Positions 24,796 to 33,842 are shown, numbered from the stretch's first letter. The stretch: 35,815 nucleotides of DNA from Oligoflexales bacterium (GCA_013215275.1 JABSRF010000011.1:1-35815); one strand, 5' to 3'. The notes: a model not told the origin generated them from the letters alone. Translations and numbers: made by a program.

Positions 24796-26220
24796 ATGGC
24801 AGGTCTGTTTCATTCGCTAAATATCGGATCTGAATCCCTTTATGCAAATCGGCAAGGGATTGATACCACTGCTCACAATATTGCCAATGCTCAAACGGAA
24901 GGATACTCCAGACAGAGGGTTAAGCTGACTCAGCGAGATCCTATGGAGAAATCGGGTCTCTTAATCGGTAATGGGGTCTACGTGGGCTCTATTGATCGTT
25001 TTCATAATAAATTCATCGAACGACAAATTAACTTAGCTCACAATGATGTCGGTGATAGTGAAGCGAGAATGGATTCCCTTACCAGGCTTGGAGAAATTTA
25101 TAGCCCGGAACTTAATAATAGCCTCGCAAATGAACTGAATAACTTCTTTGCTTCCTGGCAAAACCTTTCTAAATACCCCGAAGAGTTAACGGTACGGACA
25201 CAAGTTAAAGAACAGGGTGAGAATATTGCAGATGCTTTCCGTCGTATTGATTCAGAAGTGAGAAGGCAACGAGGGGGCATCAATGAATACATAAAAATGA
25301 CCGCTGAAGAAGCAAGCGAAACCATCTCAACCATTGCCAACCTTAATGATCAAATCAGGCAGACCGAGGTGGGGGTGCGTAACCCCTCAAATGACCTTAG
25401 GGATCAGCGTGATCGCTTGGTCAGGAAGCTAAGCACCTTAATTGATATGAATTATTATGAAGACGCCGATGGTATGGTGACGATTCACGGTCCAGGTGGA
25501 GCGCAGCTGGTTGACCGCGGGAGAGCTGCAAGTGTTGAGGTCAGGCAAAATGGAGAAAACCAGGGTCTTTTTGATATTATTATTGTGGACTCTGAAGATA
25601 GTTCAGAAAGAAATGTTACCCAAGCGATCAATGGTGGACGCCTCAAAGGCTTGCTGAATATACGCGATGTGGTGTCTGCGAGCCTCCTAGATAGCAATAA
25701 TGAAATGGCAACAAAGTTTGTCGAGTTGGTTAATGGCAATCATCGAAGAGGCTATGGTCTAGAGCAGTTTAGTAGCTCCAATGGACGAAATTTTTTTGAT
25801 TCGGTTGCTGATCCGAATTTTGCAGCACAGAATATAAAGCTCTCCTTAGATGTGTTAAATTCAACTGATGCTATTTCCGCTTCGAGTTTACAGAGTTCTC
25901 CAGGCGACAATGTGGTCGCTAACAATATTGCGCGCATTCAGTCTTCAAAGGTGTTTACAGATACTGACGCCACCTTGAATGAGTATTATGCTGACTACGT
26001 TGGTGTCTTAGGTATGGAGACGGTCAGGGTGCAGCAGGTGAAGGAGTCCGATCAAATTATTATGGCAGACCTTCAATCAAGGCGTGAGGCTGTTGCAGGA
26101 GTGTCATTGGATGAGGAGGCCACAAATCTTATCCGTTGGCAGACTGCCTTCACAGCGTCTTCAAAGGTGGTCACCACTGTCGATGAAATGTTGCAAACGG
26201 TACTAAACTTAAAACGCTGA
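24796..26220 (+). CDS. flgK: hook-associated protein 1 (FlgK)
   Basis: First junction protein between hook and filament. From the ATG at 24796 it has 474 residues. The N-terminus (FHSLNIGSESLYANRQGIDTTAHNIANAQTEGYSRQRVKL) is diagnostic, as is the C-terminal SLDEEATNLIRWQTAFTASSKVVTTVDEMLQTVLNLK. The central region contains the coiled segment TIANLNDQIRQTEVGVRNPSNDLRDQRDRLVRKLS, standard for FlgK. AGGT lies six bases before the start; the open frame extends 22 codons further into flgN but is unconserved there. It lies 7 bases after flgN. At 474 residues it is shorter than the E. coli protein (547), mostly in the central domain. Confidence 0.96.
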   Translation: MAGLFHSLNIGSESLYANRQGIDTTAHNIANAQTEGYSRQRVKLTQRDPMEKSGLLIGNGVYVGSIDRFHNKFIERQINLAHNDVGDSEARMDSLTRLGEIYSPELNNSLANELNNFFASWQNLSKYPEELTVRTQVKEQGENIADAFRRIDSEVRRQRGGINEYIKMTAEEASETISTIANLNDQIRQTEVGVRNPSNDLRDQRDRLVRKLSTLIDMNYYEDADGMVTIHGPGGAQLVDRGRAASVEVRQNGENQGLFDIIIVDSEDSSERNVTQAINGGRLKGLLNIRDVVSASLLDSNNEMATKFVELVNGNHRRGYGLEQFSSSNGRNFFDSVADPNFAAQNIKLSLDVLNSTDAISASSLQSSPGDNVVANNIARIQSSKVFTDTDATLNEYYADYVGVLGMETVRVQQVKESDQIIMADLQSRREAVAGVSLDEEATNLIRWQTAFTASSKVVTTVDEMLQTVLNLKR

Positions 26221-26237
26221 GGAGTGTGACTAGGTAG

Positions 26238-27137
26238 ATGCGTGTTTCTGAAAGACAAAAATATTGGGTTGCGAATCGGCGCATAGAAAAGGGGCGCACC
26301 GATAATACGGGGGCCCTCGATATTCTTTCGACACAAAAACGCATAAATAAGCTTCATGATGACCCGATTGGTGTTGTCCGCAGCCTGAAATTAAAGGATC
26401 GTCTTTCTGAAATCAAGGCGTTCAAGGAAAATATTGATTACTCCAAAGGCTTTTTAGATGTGACTGAAACAGCAATTTCAAACCTGCATCAACGGATAGA
26501 AAGAGCTCAAGAGCTTGCAATTTCAATGGCAAATGATACCTATGATGGGATTAATCGTAGTATCACTGCGAAGGAAGTTAAGGAGTTAATGAATGAGGTA
26601 AGCTCCCTAGCAAATAGTAAGTATGGAGCAAAGTATGTGTTTTCTGGCTTTCGTAGCCTCTCCCCAGCAGTCGATTTAGAGGGTAACTTTTTAGGTGATG
26701 ATGGGCAGATCTTCCTACAGATTGGAGAGGAGCAGTATAAGCGAATCAACATACCGGGAAGGGAGTTGTTTGAAGCAAACCCTGAGGAGCGTATGGAAGG
26801 GCACTTCAACCTTATCGATGCCTTAGGTCTGCTCTTACACGGTCTTAACCACGATGATAAAGAAGCGATCTACAAAAGTATTGGAGAATTTAGCTTTCAA
26901 CTAGATAAGCTCTCCAGCTTCCAGGCAAGTGTCGGGGCAACTTGGAAGGCCATAGAGGATGCAGATCAAAAGCTTGATTATGATCAATTGCAAAAAACTA
27001 CTTTTCTCTCAAAGATTGAGGATGCCGATATATACAAGGCAACTTCAGACTTCAAAAGGACGGAGGCTGTGCTGCAGAGTACCTTGTTAGCTTCCAATAA
27101 GCTTCTTCAGCCCTCTCTGCTCAACTTTTTGCAATAA
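26238..27137 (+). CDS. flgL: hook-associated protein 3 (FlgL)
   Basis: Second junction protein, flagellin-like at both ends. 299 residues. The N-terminal half shows DILSTQKRINKLHDDPIGVVRSLKLKDRLSEIKAFKENIDYSKGFLDVTETAISNLHQRIERAQELAISMAND, the FlgL D0/D1 pattern. SKYGAKYVFSGFRSLSPAVD marks the FlgL central start. The C-terminal helix ends LQSTLLASNKLLQPSLLNFL. GAGGAG lies 13 bases upstream and AGG is also just before the ATG. It is the last operon gene; only three bases separate its stop from that of the convergent sthA, so no dedicated terminator fits between them. Confidence 0.95.
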   Translation: MRVSERQKYWVANRRIEKGRTDNTGALDILSTQKRINKLHDDPIGVVRSLKLKDRLSEIKAFKENIDYSKGFLDVTETAISNLHQRIERAQELAISMANDTYDGINRSITAKEVKELMNEVSSLANSKYGAKYVFSGFRSLSPAVDLEGNFLGDDGQIFLQIGEEQYKRINIPGRELFEANPEERMEGHFNLIDALGLLLHGLNHDDKEAIYKSIGEFSFQLDKLSSFQASVGATWKAIEDADQKLDYDQLQKTTFLSKIEDADIYKATSDFKRTEAVLQSTLLASNKLLQPSLLNFLQ

Positions 27138-27140
27138 CTC

Positions 27141-28547
27141 TTAGCACAAGCGGTTAATGCCGTTTAGCGCTGCCACCCGGTAAGCTTCAGCCATGGTAGG
27201 GTAGTTGAAGGTTGTGTTGATAAAGTATTTTAAAGAGTTGGACTCTTGCTCCTGGCACATAATTGCTTGACCGATATGGACGATTTCAGCTGCGTTTTGG
27301 CCAAAGCAATGAATGCCCAAAATTTCTAAGGTCTCAGAGTGAAATAAAATTTTTAACATCCCAACTGTTTGTCCAGTGATTTGAGCTCTAGCTAGGTGAC
27401 GGAAGGAAGAGTGGCCTACTTCGTAGGGAACCTTCATGTCGGTTAATTCTTTTTCTGTTTTGCCTATGCAAGAAATTTCTGGGCTTGTATAAATTCCAAC
27501 CGGTATGTCTTTCACAAGGGCGTCATCGCAATCAGGGTTTAAGATATGGCATGACGCAAACCTTCCTTGGTCGTAAGCAGAGCTTGCCAAGGATGGAAAG
27601 CCAGTAAGATCACCAACAGCATAGATGTGAGGGCTGCTTGTCTGGTAGTGCTTGTTAACTTTAATATGCCCTCTTTTATTTCTTTCGATCTGAAGGTCTT
27701 CAAGGCCTAGATGATCTGAATTTCCAGTGCGTCCAGTCGCAAAAAGAATGATGTCAGAACGAATGCGCTTACCGGACTTCAAATGAGCAATCACACCGTC
27801 ATCCAAAGTTTCCAGGCGATCAAGCTCTTCGTTGTTGCGAATAAGGACCCCTTGGTCGCGAAGATGATAAGACAAAGCATCTGAGATCTCATCATCCAAA
27901 AAGCTTAAAAGGCTAGAACGGGTGTTGATTAGGTTAACTTTTCTCCCCAGTGCTCTGAATATGCTTGTGTATTCGCATCCAATGACACCGGCACCATAAA
28001 CCGTAACCGTTCTGGGTTTTAAATCTAAGGTTAGGATGGAGTCTGAGTCGAATATGCGTGGGTGGGAAAAATCTATATTGTCAGGTTGGTATGGCCGTGA
28101 GCCCGTAGCAAGGACAATATACTTGCCGTGGACTAGGTCTGTCTTACCATCGATATCTTTTACTTCAACAGTGTGTTCGTCAAGCAGAAGAGCATTTCCA
28201 TGCATCACCTCTATTTCGTTGCGATGATAGTGGTTTGTACGCATTTGTACTTGCTTTGCTATGACTGTTTTTGCCCGCTTAAGCAGGTCAGAGAATGACA
28301 GGCTCCCACCGTCGATGATATTTCTAAATATGGAATCTGACTGTAGCGTTGTCAGTCGGTAGGCCACTTGCCTCAGTGCTTTTGAAGGGATGGTCCCCTG
28401 ATGGGTGCAGCTACCCCCTACTTGATGAAACTTTTCTATGATGACAGTTTTTAAGCCTTGTTTCGCAGCTTGCATTGCGGCGCCTTCACCGCCAGGCCCA
28501 CTACCGATAATGACTACATCAAATTTCCTAACTTTTTCTGAGTCCAT
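27141..28547 (-). CDS. sthA: soluble pyridine nucleotide transhydrogenase
   Basis: FAD flavoprotein that transfers hydride between NADPH and NAD+, balancing cofactor pools in the cytoplasm. 468 residues, typical length. The N-terminal FAD motif [10 protein letters not shown] lies at 15-24. The redox-centre region reads [17 protein letters not shown]: the second cysteine of dihydrolipoamide dehydrogenase-type enzymes is a threonine, the hallmark of SthA. A second dinucleotide motif [17 protein letters not shown] and [21 protein letters not shown] (FAD) follow. The C-terminal dimer interface is [16 protein letters not shown]. It converges on flgL. No ferredoxin or lipoamide partner is nearby, which supports the transhydrogenase call. 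Confidence 0.95.
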   Translation of the reverse strand: MDSEKVRKFDVVIIGSGPGGEGAAMQAAKQGLKTVIIEKFHQVGGSCTHQGTIPSKALRQVAYRLTTLQSDSIFRNIIDGGSLSFSDLLKRAKTVIAKQVQMRTNHYHRNEIEVMHGNALLLDEHTVEVKDIDGKTDLVHGKYIVLATGSRPYQPDNIDFSHPRIFDSDSILTLDLKPRTVTVYGAGVIGCEYTSIFRALGRKVNLINTRSSLLSFLDDEISDALSYHLRDQGVLIRNNEELDRLETLDDGVIAHLKSGKRIRSDIILFATGRTGNSDHLGLEDLQIERNKRGHIKVNKHYQTSSPHIYAVGDLTGFPSLASSAYDQGRFASCHILNPDCDDALVKDIPVGIYTSPEISCIGKTEKELTDMKVPYEVGHSSFRHLARAQITGQTVGMLKILFHSETLEILGIHCFGQNAAEIVHIGQAIMCQEQESNSLKYFINTTFNYPTMAEAYRVAALNGINRLC

Positions 28548-28709
28548 TAGAAAAGCTTCCTTCTCGTGAGAGCGTCGTTTTTTGTGCCTTCAAACATTGC
28601 CGTCGGTGCTTAACTTAGACCAGCTTTAGAAAAACAGCAACAACTGCGGGGATGCTTACAATAAGTTGTTAATATAAATAGCGATTACTGAAAAAAAAAT
28701 GGAGCTAAC

Positions 28710-28868
28710 ATGAAAAGGAGTTTAGTTATAGGTCAATTATGTCATAGTCATAGCTGCTTTTGGTCTTTACCAGGAATGCAAAAATCTATAGTCAACTTTA
28801 CAGCAAATCATTATGATGCGACCTTAAGCCAACCTGTTGACCAAGGTATTGAACTGAATTGCGAATGA
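28710..28868 (+). CDS. possible 52-residue small protein upstream of lipA
   Basis: Short frame, too small for usual gene cut-offs, starting with an ATG that has GGAG five bases upstream and ending ten bases before the lipA ATG. The product begins MKRSLVIGQLCHSHSCFWSL and has three cysteines in the first 16 residues or so, no membrane segment, and no family I recognise. Its tight spacing to lipA suggests translational coupling or a leader-peptide role. The rest of the 28548-28878 gap shows no gene or clear promoter; poly-A precedes the ribosome binding site. Confidence 0.35.
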   Translation: MKRSLVIGQLCHSHSCFWSLPGMQKSIVNFTANHYDATLSQPVDQGIELNCE

Positions 28869-28878
28869 AGGGGGTGTT

Positions 28879-29811
28879 ATGACGGAACCAGCGAAAAACA
28901 AAGCAAAAAACCTCCATGTTAATAAGCCTACATGGTTAAAGACTAAAATCCCAACGGGCAAGGTCTATTTTGATATTAAAAAAGACCTGAGATCGAGGAA
29001 GTTGGTCACTGTTTGTGAAGAGGCAAAGTGCCCAAATATTGGTGAATGCTGGAATACCAGAACAGCTACTTTTATGGTTTTAGGGGACACCTGTACCCGA
29101 GCCTGTAGATTCTGCAATGTTAAAACAGGAAACCCTGGAGGGGTCACAGACCCTCAGGAGCCCCTGCAGGTCGCCAAAAGCTGTAGCCTCATGAAATTGC
29201 AGTATGTCGTGATCACGATGGTCGATCGCGATGACCTCTCCGACGGAGGGGCTCGCCATGTTGGCTCGGTTATTCAGACAGTCAAAGACCATAATCCTGG
29301 CATTAAGGTGGAATTGCTCGCTGGAGATTTTCGTGGTTTAGATAAGGCAATAGCAGTGATTCTTGAGTCAAGGCCCGAGGTCTATGCCCATAATTTGGAG
29401 ACCGTAGAACGCTTAACACCAAGGGTCAGGGATGCACGGGCATCCTACGTGCAGTCCTTACAAAGCTTGGCTAAGGTCAAGGAAATAGCCTCTTATCCGG
29501 TTTTGACTAAAAGTGCACTGATGTTAGGCCTTGGCGAAACGAGGGAAGAGGTCATCCAAAGTATGAGAGACTTAAGAGAAGTGGGTGTTGATTTATTGAC
29601 GGTCGGTCAATACATGCGGCCTACAAGGAAGCACCTTGCGGTGAAAGAGTGGGTTGCTCCTGAGGTGTTCAAGGAGCTTGAGGGAGTCGCCAGGGAATTG
29701 GGGTTTTCTGGAGTTGTCTGTGGCCCCTTAGTGAGGAGCTCATACCGAGCCCGAGAGTTTTATGAAGATGCCACTCAAGCAGTGACAAAGCCAGGAGCTC
29801 AAGTTGAGTAA
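28879..29811 (+). CDS. lipA: lipoyl synthase
   Basis: Radical SAM enzyme that inserts two sulfurs into protein-bound octanoate to make lipoyl groups for 2-oxoacid dehydrogenases and glycine cleavage. 310 residues. The auxiliary cluster cysteines C46, C51 and C57 (CEEAKCPNIGEC) and radical SAM cysteines C72, C76 and C79 (CTRACRFC) are intact, as is the C-terminal RSSYRA (286-291), whose serine ligates the auxiliary cluster. AGGGGG lies five bases before the ATG. No lipB is present in the window, so octanoyl transfer must be encoded elsewhere. The next gene starts inside its last codons. Confidence 0.97.
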   Translation: MTEPAKNKAKNLHVNKPTWLKTKIPTGKVYFDIKKDLRSRKLVTVCEEAKCPNIGECWNTRTATFMVLGDTCTRACRFCNVKTGNPGGVTDPQEPLQVAKSCSLMKLQYVVITMVDRDDLSDGGARHVGSVIQTVKDHNPGIKVELLAGDFRGLDKAIAVILESRPEVYAHNLETVERLTPRVRDARASYVQSLQSLAKVKEIASYPVLTKSALMLGLGETREEVIQSMRDLREVGVDLLTVGQYMRPTRKHLAVKEWVAPEVFKELEGVARELGFSGVVCGPLVRSSYRAREFYEDATQAVTKPGAQVE

Positions 29812-30673
29812 GCACTTACCTCCAGCAGCTAAGCTCCCTCCTTTTCTTTTTGGCTTGGTAGCCCTATGTGCTTCGGCCCTAACGACCCTTCGGTGCTGGT
29901 TTAGTCGCAAAGAAACCAAATGGTTTGAAGCAAACCTTGATAAAATTTGGTCTTTGAGACCGAAGTCGACGTTTGCTGATATGTTTATCAAGCAGGTTTA
30001 TCACAACCAGATCATGGTCGCTTTTGAAACCATTCTTGAGGTCTTCTTTCCAGGGTGTATTACCTTCGAAGGGATCAATGAGTTTGAGGCTCAGATGCGT
30101 CCTCTTGAGAAGGAGAAGCAAGGCCAGATTATGGTCTCTGCTCACCTTGGTAGCTGGGAGCTTATTGGCTACGCTGCTTCGAGAATATCTGACTGTAAGT
30201 TTTATGCACTTGCAAAGCCTTCGAAATACAAAGCGGCAACTGCGCTGCTTGATCGGATGCGCAGAAAAATGAAAATACTGGTGCTTTGGACGAGCGGAGC
30301 TTCAGCACAAAAAAACATGATCAGAGCCCTCAAGGAAGGCTCATGGCTTGGGTTTATCATGGACCAAAAGCCAATGGGGCGGCGTGGGCCCAAGGTAAAT
30401 TTTTGGGGGCGTCCAACCGAGTTTGTGGGAGGCCCTGCTCAGATGGCAGTCAAGTTTAAGAAACCAGTTTTGGCCGCTTTCTGTGTTAGAGTTGGCCCTC
30501 TTCGCTACCGTTTATTTACTAAAACAGTCCTTGACGTCGGTCATGATTGCCAAGATGTTCAGCAGCTTACCCAGCTCATGGCCCAGGAAATCGAGGAGGC
30601 AATCAAAACATATCCAGAACAATGGTGCTGGAATTATAAGCGTTGGCGTTTTGATGATAAAATGGCCTTGTAG
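29804..30673 (+). CDS. LpxL/HtrB-like lysophospholipid acyltransferase
   Basis: Member of the lysophospholipid/lipid A acyltransferase family, inner-membrane-associated, adding secondary acyl chains to lipid A or a related lipid. 289 residues with a hydrophobic N-terminal segment (about 11-32). The catalytic H-x4-E motif is H114-L-G-S-W-E119; the family's substrate block follows in FIMDQKPMGRRGPKVNFWGR and GGPAQMAVKFKKPVLAAFCVR. It ends with PEQWCWNYKRW, the usual LpxL terminus. The start is an unusual TTG at 29804 inside the last codons of lipA, supported by AGGAG six bases upstream and an 8-base overlap, so the pair is translationally coupled. Lauroyl or myristoyl specificity cannot be read. 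Confidence 0.85.
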   Translation: MSKHLPPAAKLPPFLFGLVALCASALTTLRCWFSRKETKWFEANLDKIWSLRPKSTFADMFIKQVYHNQIMVAFETILEVFFPGCITFEGINEFEAQMRPLEKEKQGQIMVSAHLGSWELIGYAASRISDCKFYALAKPSKYKAATALLDRMRRKMKILVLWTSGASAQKNMIRALKEGSWLGFIMDQKPMGRRGPKVNFWGRPTEFVGGPAQMAVKFKKPVLAAFCVRVGPLRYRLFTKTVLDVGHDCQDVQQLTQLMAQEIEEAIKTYPEQWCWNYKRWRFDDKMAL

Positions 30674-30694
30674 ACCCCCTATCAAGGTTCTTTT

Positions 30695-31303
30695 ATGAAA
30701 ATACGCCTTCGCTACTGGTTTGAGCCCTCTCTGTGGTTCTTTATTGTAAGCCTTGCAGACCCGACTCTATCCTCCTTTTATGTTGGGAGCTTTATCTGTT
30801 TTTTAGGTGCAGTCGTGAGAATCTGGACCGTTTATGTCCCCCTGTCTGAAAAAGTTGGCATCATAGGCCCACAAAATTTTGTCAGGTACCCAACCCAGCT
30901 TTCTGGCTTAATGATTTTACTAGGAATAGGTTTAGCAGCCGGAAATGTGCATAGTTTTGTCCCTGCGCTGATCTTTTATTTTTTTTGCTGCAAGCAGCTT
31001 ATCCAACAGGGTGAACGTTATCGAAGCCAGCAGTTCATGGGGGGGAGTAAAGAAAAAGTAGCTTTATTTTTTCCGCAGTTGATACCGTTTTTTCCTAAGG
31101 GCACTCAACTTCCCGTGCACAAGCCTTGCAGGAATCTAGGAATTTCAGAGCTTATCAGCTTGCTTGGGCTTTTGTTTCTCTTACTGGTACTGGTTTATTT
31201 GAAAATGTATTACCTAGACGGAAGCATTTTTCTATCTTTAATTTTGATGCTCTTAGCTCTATTCTTAGTTTCCTGTTTTACGATTGCTTGGGCTCGTCGC
31301 TAG
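30695..31303 (+). CDS. ICMT-like polytopic membrane protein
   Basis: Inner-membrane protein of 202 residues with four to five hydrophobic segments. The section GPQNFVRYPTQLSGLMILLGIGLAAG followed by QLIQQGERYRSQQF resembles the phospholipid/isoprenylcysteine carboxyl methyltransferase family, where VRHP-x-Y-L-G and a later EE-x2-L-x3-FG-x2-Y segment bind the methyl donor. Here the histidine of VRHP is tyrosine and the glutamate pair is partly lost, so activity is uncertain. AAGG lies seven bases before the ATG. It follows the acyltransferase by 21 bases in the same operon, which suggests lipid metabolism. Confidence 0.6.
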   Translation: MKIRLRYWFEPSLWFFIVSLADPTLSSFYVGSFICFLGAVVRIWTVYVPLSEKVGIIGPQNFVRYPTQLSGLMILLGIGLAAGNVHSFVPALIFYFFCCKQLIQQGERYRSQQFMGGSKEKVALFFPQLIPFFPKGTQLPVHKPCRNLGISELISLLGLLFLLLVLVYLKMYYLDGSIFLSLILMLLALFLVSCFTIAWARR

Positions 31304-31342
31304 CCTAGGCATCAAGATGATTAAAAAGAATGGAGCCTCCCA

Positions 31343-32515
31343 ATGAGCCTTCCCCATAGTAGTCCCATACCTGATTTTTTTTGTATTAAAGACCTTTGGA
31401 CAGATGAGCAGAGGCTCGTCGAGAAAACAGTTCAAGAGTTTGTTGCAAACGAAGCTCAGCCCTACATTCAGGATGCTTTTCGCCAGGAGACCTTCCCAAG
31501 CCAGCTTATACCAAAGCTTGGTGAGCTAGGCCTGATTGGATCAAATTTGACTGGTTATGGGCTCCCAGGTATGGACCAGATTTCATACGGTATCGTGATG
31601 AAAGAGCTCGAACGCTGTGACTCTGGTTTACGGAGCTTTGCTTCCGTCCAGGGAGCCTTAGTGATGTACCCGATTCATGCCTTTGGGAGTGAAGAGCAGA
31701 AGCAAGAATGGTTGTCACCTTTAGCAAAAGGTGAGCTCATTGGATGTTTTGGGCTTACAGAGTCTGAAGGAGGGTCAGATCCGTCTGCGATGAAAACTAA
31801 GGCAGAGGACAAGGCGGACCACTGGTTACTAAATGGGGCCAAAATGTGGATTACCAATGGTAATTTAGCCTCCATTGCAGTCGTTTGGGCAAAAACTGCT
31901 GATGGAGTTCATGGGTTCTTGGTCCCTATGAAAGCAAAAGGGCTCAAGGTTACGAAAATGATAGGTAAGCTATCCCTGAGAGCGTCGGTAACCTCTGAAC
32001 TTTACTTTGATAATGTGAAACTCCCAAAAAGTGCTATATTACCGAAAGCCCGTGGCCTGAAAAGTGCCCTGGCTTGTTTGTCTCAAGCTCGTTACGGCAT
32101 AGCTTGGGGAGTGATAGGAGCTGCGGAAACCTGTTTTGACGAAGTCACGGCCTATGTAAAAGAACGAATTTTGTTTGGGAAGCCACTGGCAACCAAACAG
32201 CTTATCCAACGCAAGCTTGCTTTGATGCTTTCAAAAATTACCCAGGCTCAGCTACTTGCTTACCGACTTGGGCAGCTAAAACAGTCAGGAAGCCTTCACT
32301 TCTCTCAGGTGAGCTTAGCAAAGCAAAATAACTGTGAGGTAGCCTTAGAGGTTGCACGAACCTGCAGGGATATGCTCGGGGCTAACGGAATCATGGATGA
32401 GTATAAAACTATGCGGCATATGTGCAACCTTGAAACGGTGAGCACTTATGAGGGAACAAGTGATATCCACTTGCTCATCATGGGCTCACACATAACTGGA
32501 ACTCCTGCATTTTAG
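31343..32515 (+). CDS. gcdH: glutaryl-CoA dehydrogenase-type acyl-CoA dehydrogenase
   Basis: FAD acyl-CoA dehydrogenase that oxidises and decarboxylates glutaryl-CoA to crotonyl-CoA in lysine and tryptophan breakdown. 390 residues. Signatures are SGLRSFASVQ (R97, equivalent to the glutarate-binding Arg), CFGLTESEGGSDPSAMKT, the flavin-binding WITNG, RILFGKPLATKQLIQ, and the catalytic base E370 in LETVSTYEGTSDIH, which is close to known GcdH. GGAG lies seven bases before the ATG. It ends the lipA run; its stop interlocks with that of the convergent gene in TTAG. Grouping with lipid and lipoate genes is probably positional rather than functional. Confidence 0.92.
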   Translation: MSLPHSSPIPDFFCIKDLWTDEQRLVEKTVQEFVANEAQPYIQDAFRQETFPSQLIPKLGELGLIGSNLTGYGLPGMDQISYGIVMKELERCDSGLRSFASVQGALVMYPIHAFGSEEQKQEWLSPLAKGELIGCFGLTESEGGSDPSAMKTKAEDKADHWLLNGAKMWITNGNLASIAVVWAKTADGVHGFLVPMKAKGLKVTKMIGKLSLRASVTSELYFDNVKLPKSAILPKARGLKSALACLSQARYGIAWGVIGAAETCFDEVTAYVKERILFGKPLATKQLIQRKLALMLSKITQAQLLAYRLGQLKQSGSLHFSQVSLAKQNNCEVALEVARTCRDMLGANGIMDEYKTMRHMCNLETVSTYEGTSDIHLLIMGSHITGTPAF

Positions 32516-33543
32516 AAATGGTCGATTGCAGCCTTAGGAGGTTCACATTCGACATGAAAATAACGAAACCATCCACCATATTTTTTTATTCTCTGTGTTG
32601 ATCCCAAGGATTCATCACAGAGGTATTGAACAGTGGAAGGGGCTGTCATGTTCATGATTGGCCTGCTAGATTTAAAAGGGCTTAGAGAGCCTCTTTCATC
32701 GAGGAAGAAGGGAACAGGGGTTTTGGCCTTTGCCCTTAGCCTGCATAGGCCAAGTTTAGAATTTGTGTGATCTAATGGCAGGCATCGGGCTAGTACTTGT
32801 TGCTTTTGAGGCACTTGAATTCTCCTAAACCAATCCAAGCATGATGGATCTCCCATATCCCTTATTAGCTTGTTGCGAAGCCTTGCACGGGAGTCTGGTA
32901 AGGTGCATGACTGGGCAGGAAAAGCCAAGGATAGGTTGACCTTGTAATCCATTAGAGCTTGATGTGCAGCTTCTTCATAGCCTTTTTGATACTCTAAAAA
33001 GCATGAGCGTACATGAATATCAGGTTTGTCTGGGGAGCCTACCCACAAGAGGTCTGAGGTTAAATAGATACTACTGAGATTTTCTAATTCAGCGTCGCTT
33101 TTTAAAGGTGATCCAAATAGGTTTATTTTTTTTACATCGAAGTATTTTGTTTTTAGATAATTCTTATAGAGGCAGAGTGTTGCAGCTTGATCCTGCTTGA
33201 AGAAAGGAAAAATTGTCTTCATTTTTTCTAGAAAACTTTGGTCTCTTGAAGGTTTTAGAATCAAAACCTCAATTTTATATCCCATACTAAAAATCAGTGA
33301 CTGGCCCTGAATTTCTAAGCTGATGGGGTCAGACGAGGTAAACTCTTGCTCGTAAGCTTTGATAAGGCTCATTTTGGGTGTCATAGAAGCAGGGATACCC
33401 TTGGTTTCAAAGTACTCTCTTAGGATTTTAGTTTGAAAGTCATTGCCTACACGGCTTACAGCTTCTTGGAAGGTTGGGTTAGGAGGAGTTGTGCATGAAA
33501 AATGAAGCATTAAGATAAGCACCTTAAGAAACCTTCGAGCCAT
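32512..33543 (-). CDS. cysteine-rich putative lipoprotein of unknown function
   Basis: 343 residues from the ATG at 33543, which has GAGGT six bases upstream; the frame extends 31 codons further, but that part is not signal-like. The N-terminus MARRFLKVLILMLHFSC has a basic start, hydrophobic core and a candidate lipid-attachment Cys17, although His at -3 makes the lipobox weak. The mature part has eight further cysteines, concentrated in the C-terminal half (positions near SCTLPD, PSCLDW, ARCLPL, GLCRLR, YLCDES, VECEPP), enough for four disulfides. No repeats or catalytic motif. It converges on gcdH with a four-base stop overlap. I do not recognise a family; an exported, disulfide-bonded lipoprotein is the best description. 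Confidence 0.65.
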   Translation of the reverse strand: MARRFLKVLILMLHFSCTTPPNPTFQEAVSRVGNDFQTKILREYFETKGIPASMTPKMSLIKAYEQEFTSSDPISLEIQGQSLIFSMGYKIEVLILKPSRDQSFLEKMKTIFPFFKQDQAATLCLYKNYLKTKYFDVKKINLFGSPLKSDAELENLSSIYLTSDLLWVGSPDKPDIHVRSCFLEYQKGYEEAAHQALMDYKVNLSLAFPAQSCTLPDSRARLRNKLIRDMGDPSCLDWFRRIQVPQKQQVLARCLPLDHTNSKLGLCRLRAKAKTPVPFFLDERGSLSPFKSSRPIMNMTAPSTVQYLCDESLGSTQRIKKYGGWFRYFHVECEPPKAAIDHF

Positions 33544-33842
33544 AAGCTTACCTCTGTCTTTACAAAAAATCGTTACCAATAAAAACTCCACACAAAGATT
33601 ATAGTCGTAAACGCATACAAATTTAATGTTAACCATAAAAGAGTTTGGTTAATGTTGAATCAACAAATCTCACCCTTTTTTTTAAGGCGTTGAAAACTAA
33701 TAGCAAAAAAAAATATTGTTGTTTTTTATTAAATAAAAATTGCAATTCAATCCAATACATCATAAACAAAATTGTGATTACGGTACTGGGCCCTTAGTAC
33801 ACATAACTTGATTACTCAACATCTGTGGAATGGAGTGCTGTC
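33544..33842. other. AT-rich intergenic region upstream of the vWA genes
   Basis: About 300 bases without a gene, rich in poly-A/T between 33670 and 33740. It holds a candidate rightward promoter with an operator-like palindrome at 33783-33800. Confidence 0.5.
33772..33800 (+). promoter_or_regulatory. candidate promoter and palindrome upstream of the first vWA gene
   Basis: TTGTGA (33772-33777), 17-base spacer, TAGTAC (33795-33800). An inverted repeat GTACT (33783-33787) / AGTAC (33796-33800), with GGGCCC between the arms, overlaps the -10. Spacing is ideal but the -10 match is poor, so this may be an operator rather than the core promoter. Confidence 0.3.

Noticed and set aside
27021-27050. 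GCCGATAT inside flgL as a sigma-28 promoter
   Set aside because: Mismatch in the last base, within coding sequence, and no downstream rightward gene to serve.
29973-30272. 99-codon rightward frame inside the acyltransferase gene
   Set aside because: Out-of-frame shadow; the acyltransferase frame carries the catalytic motif.
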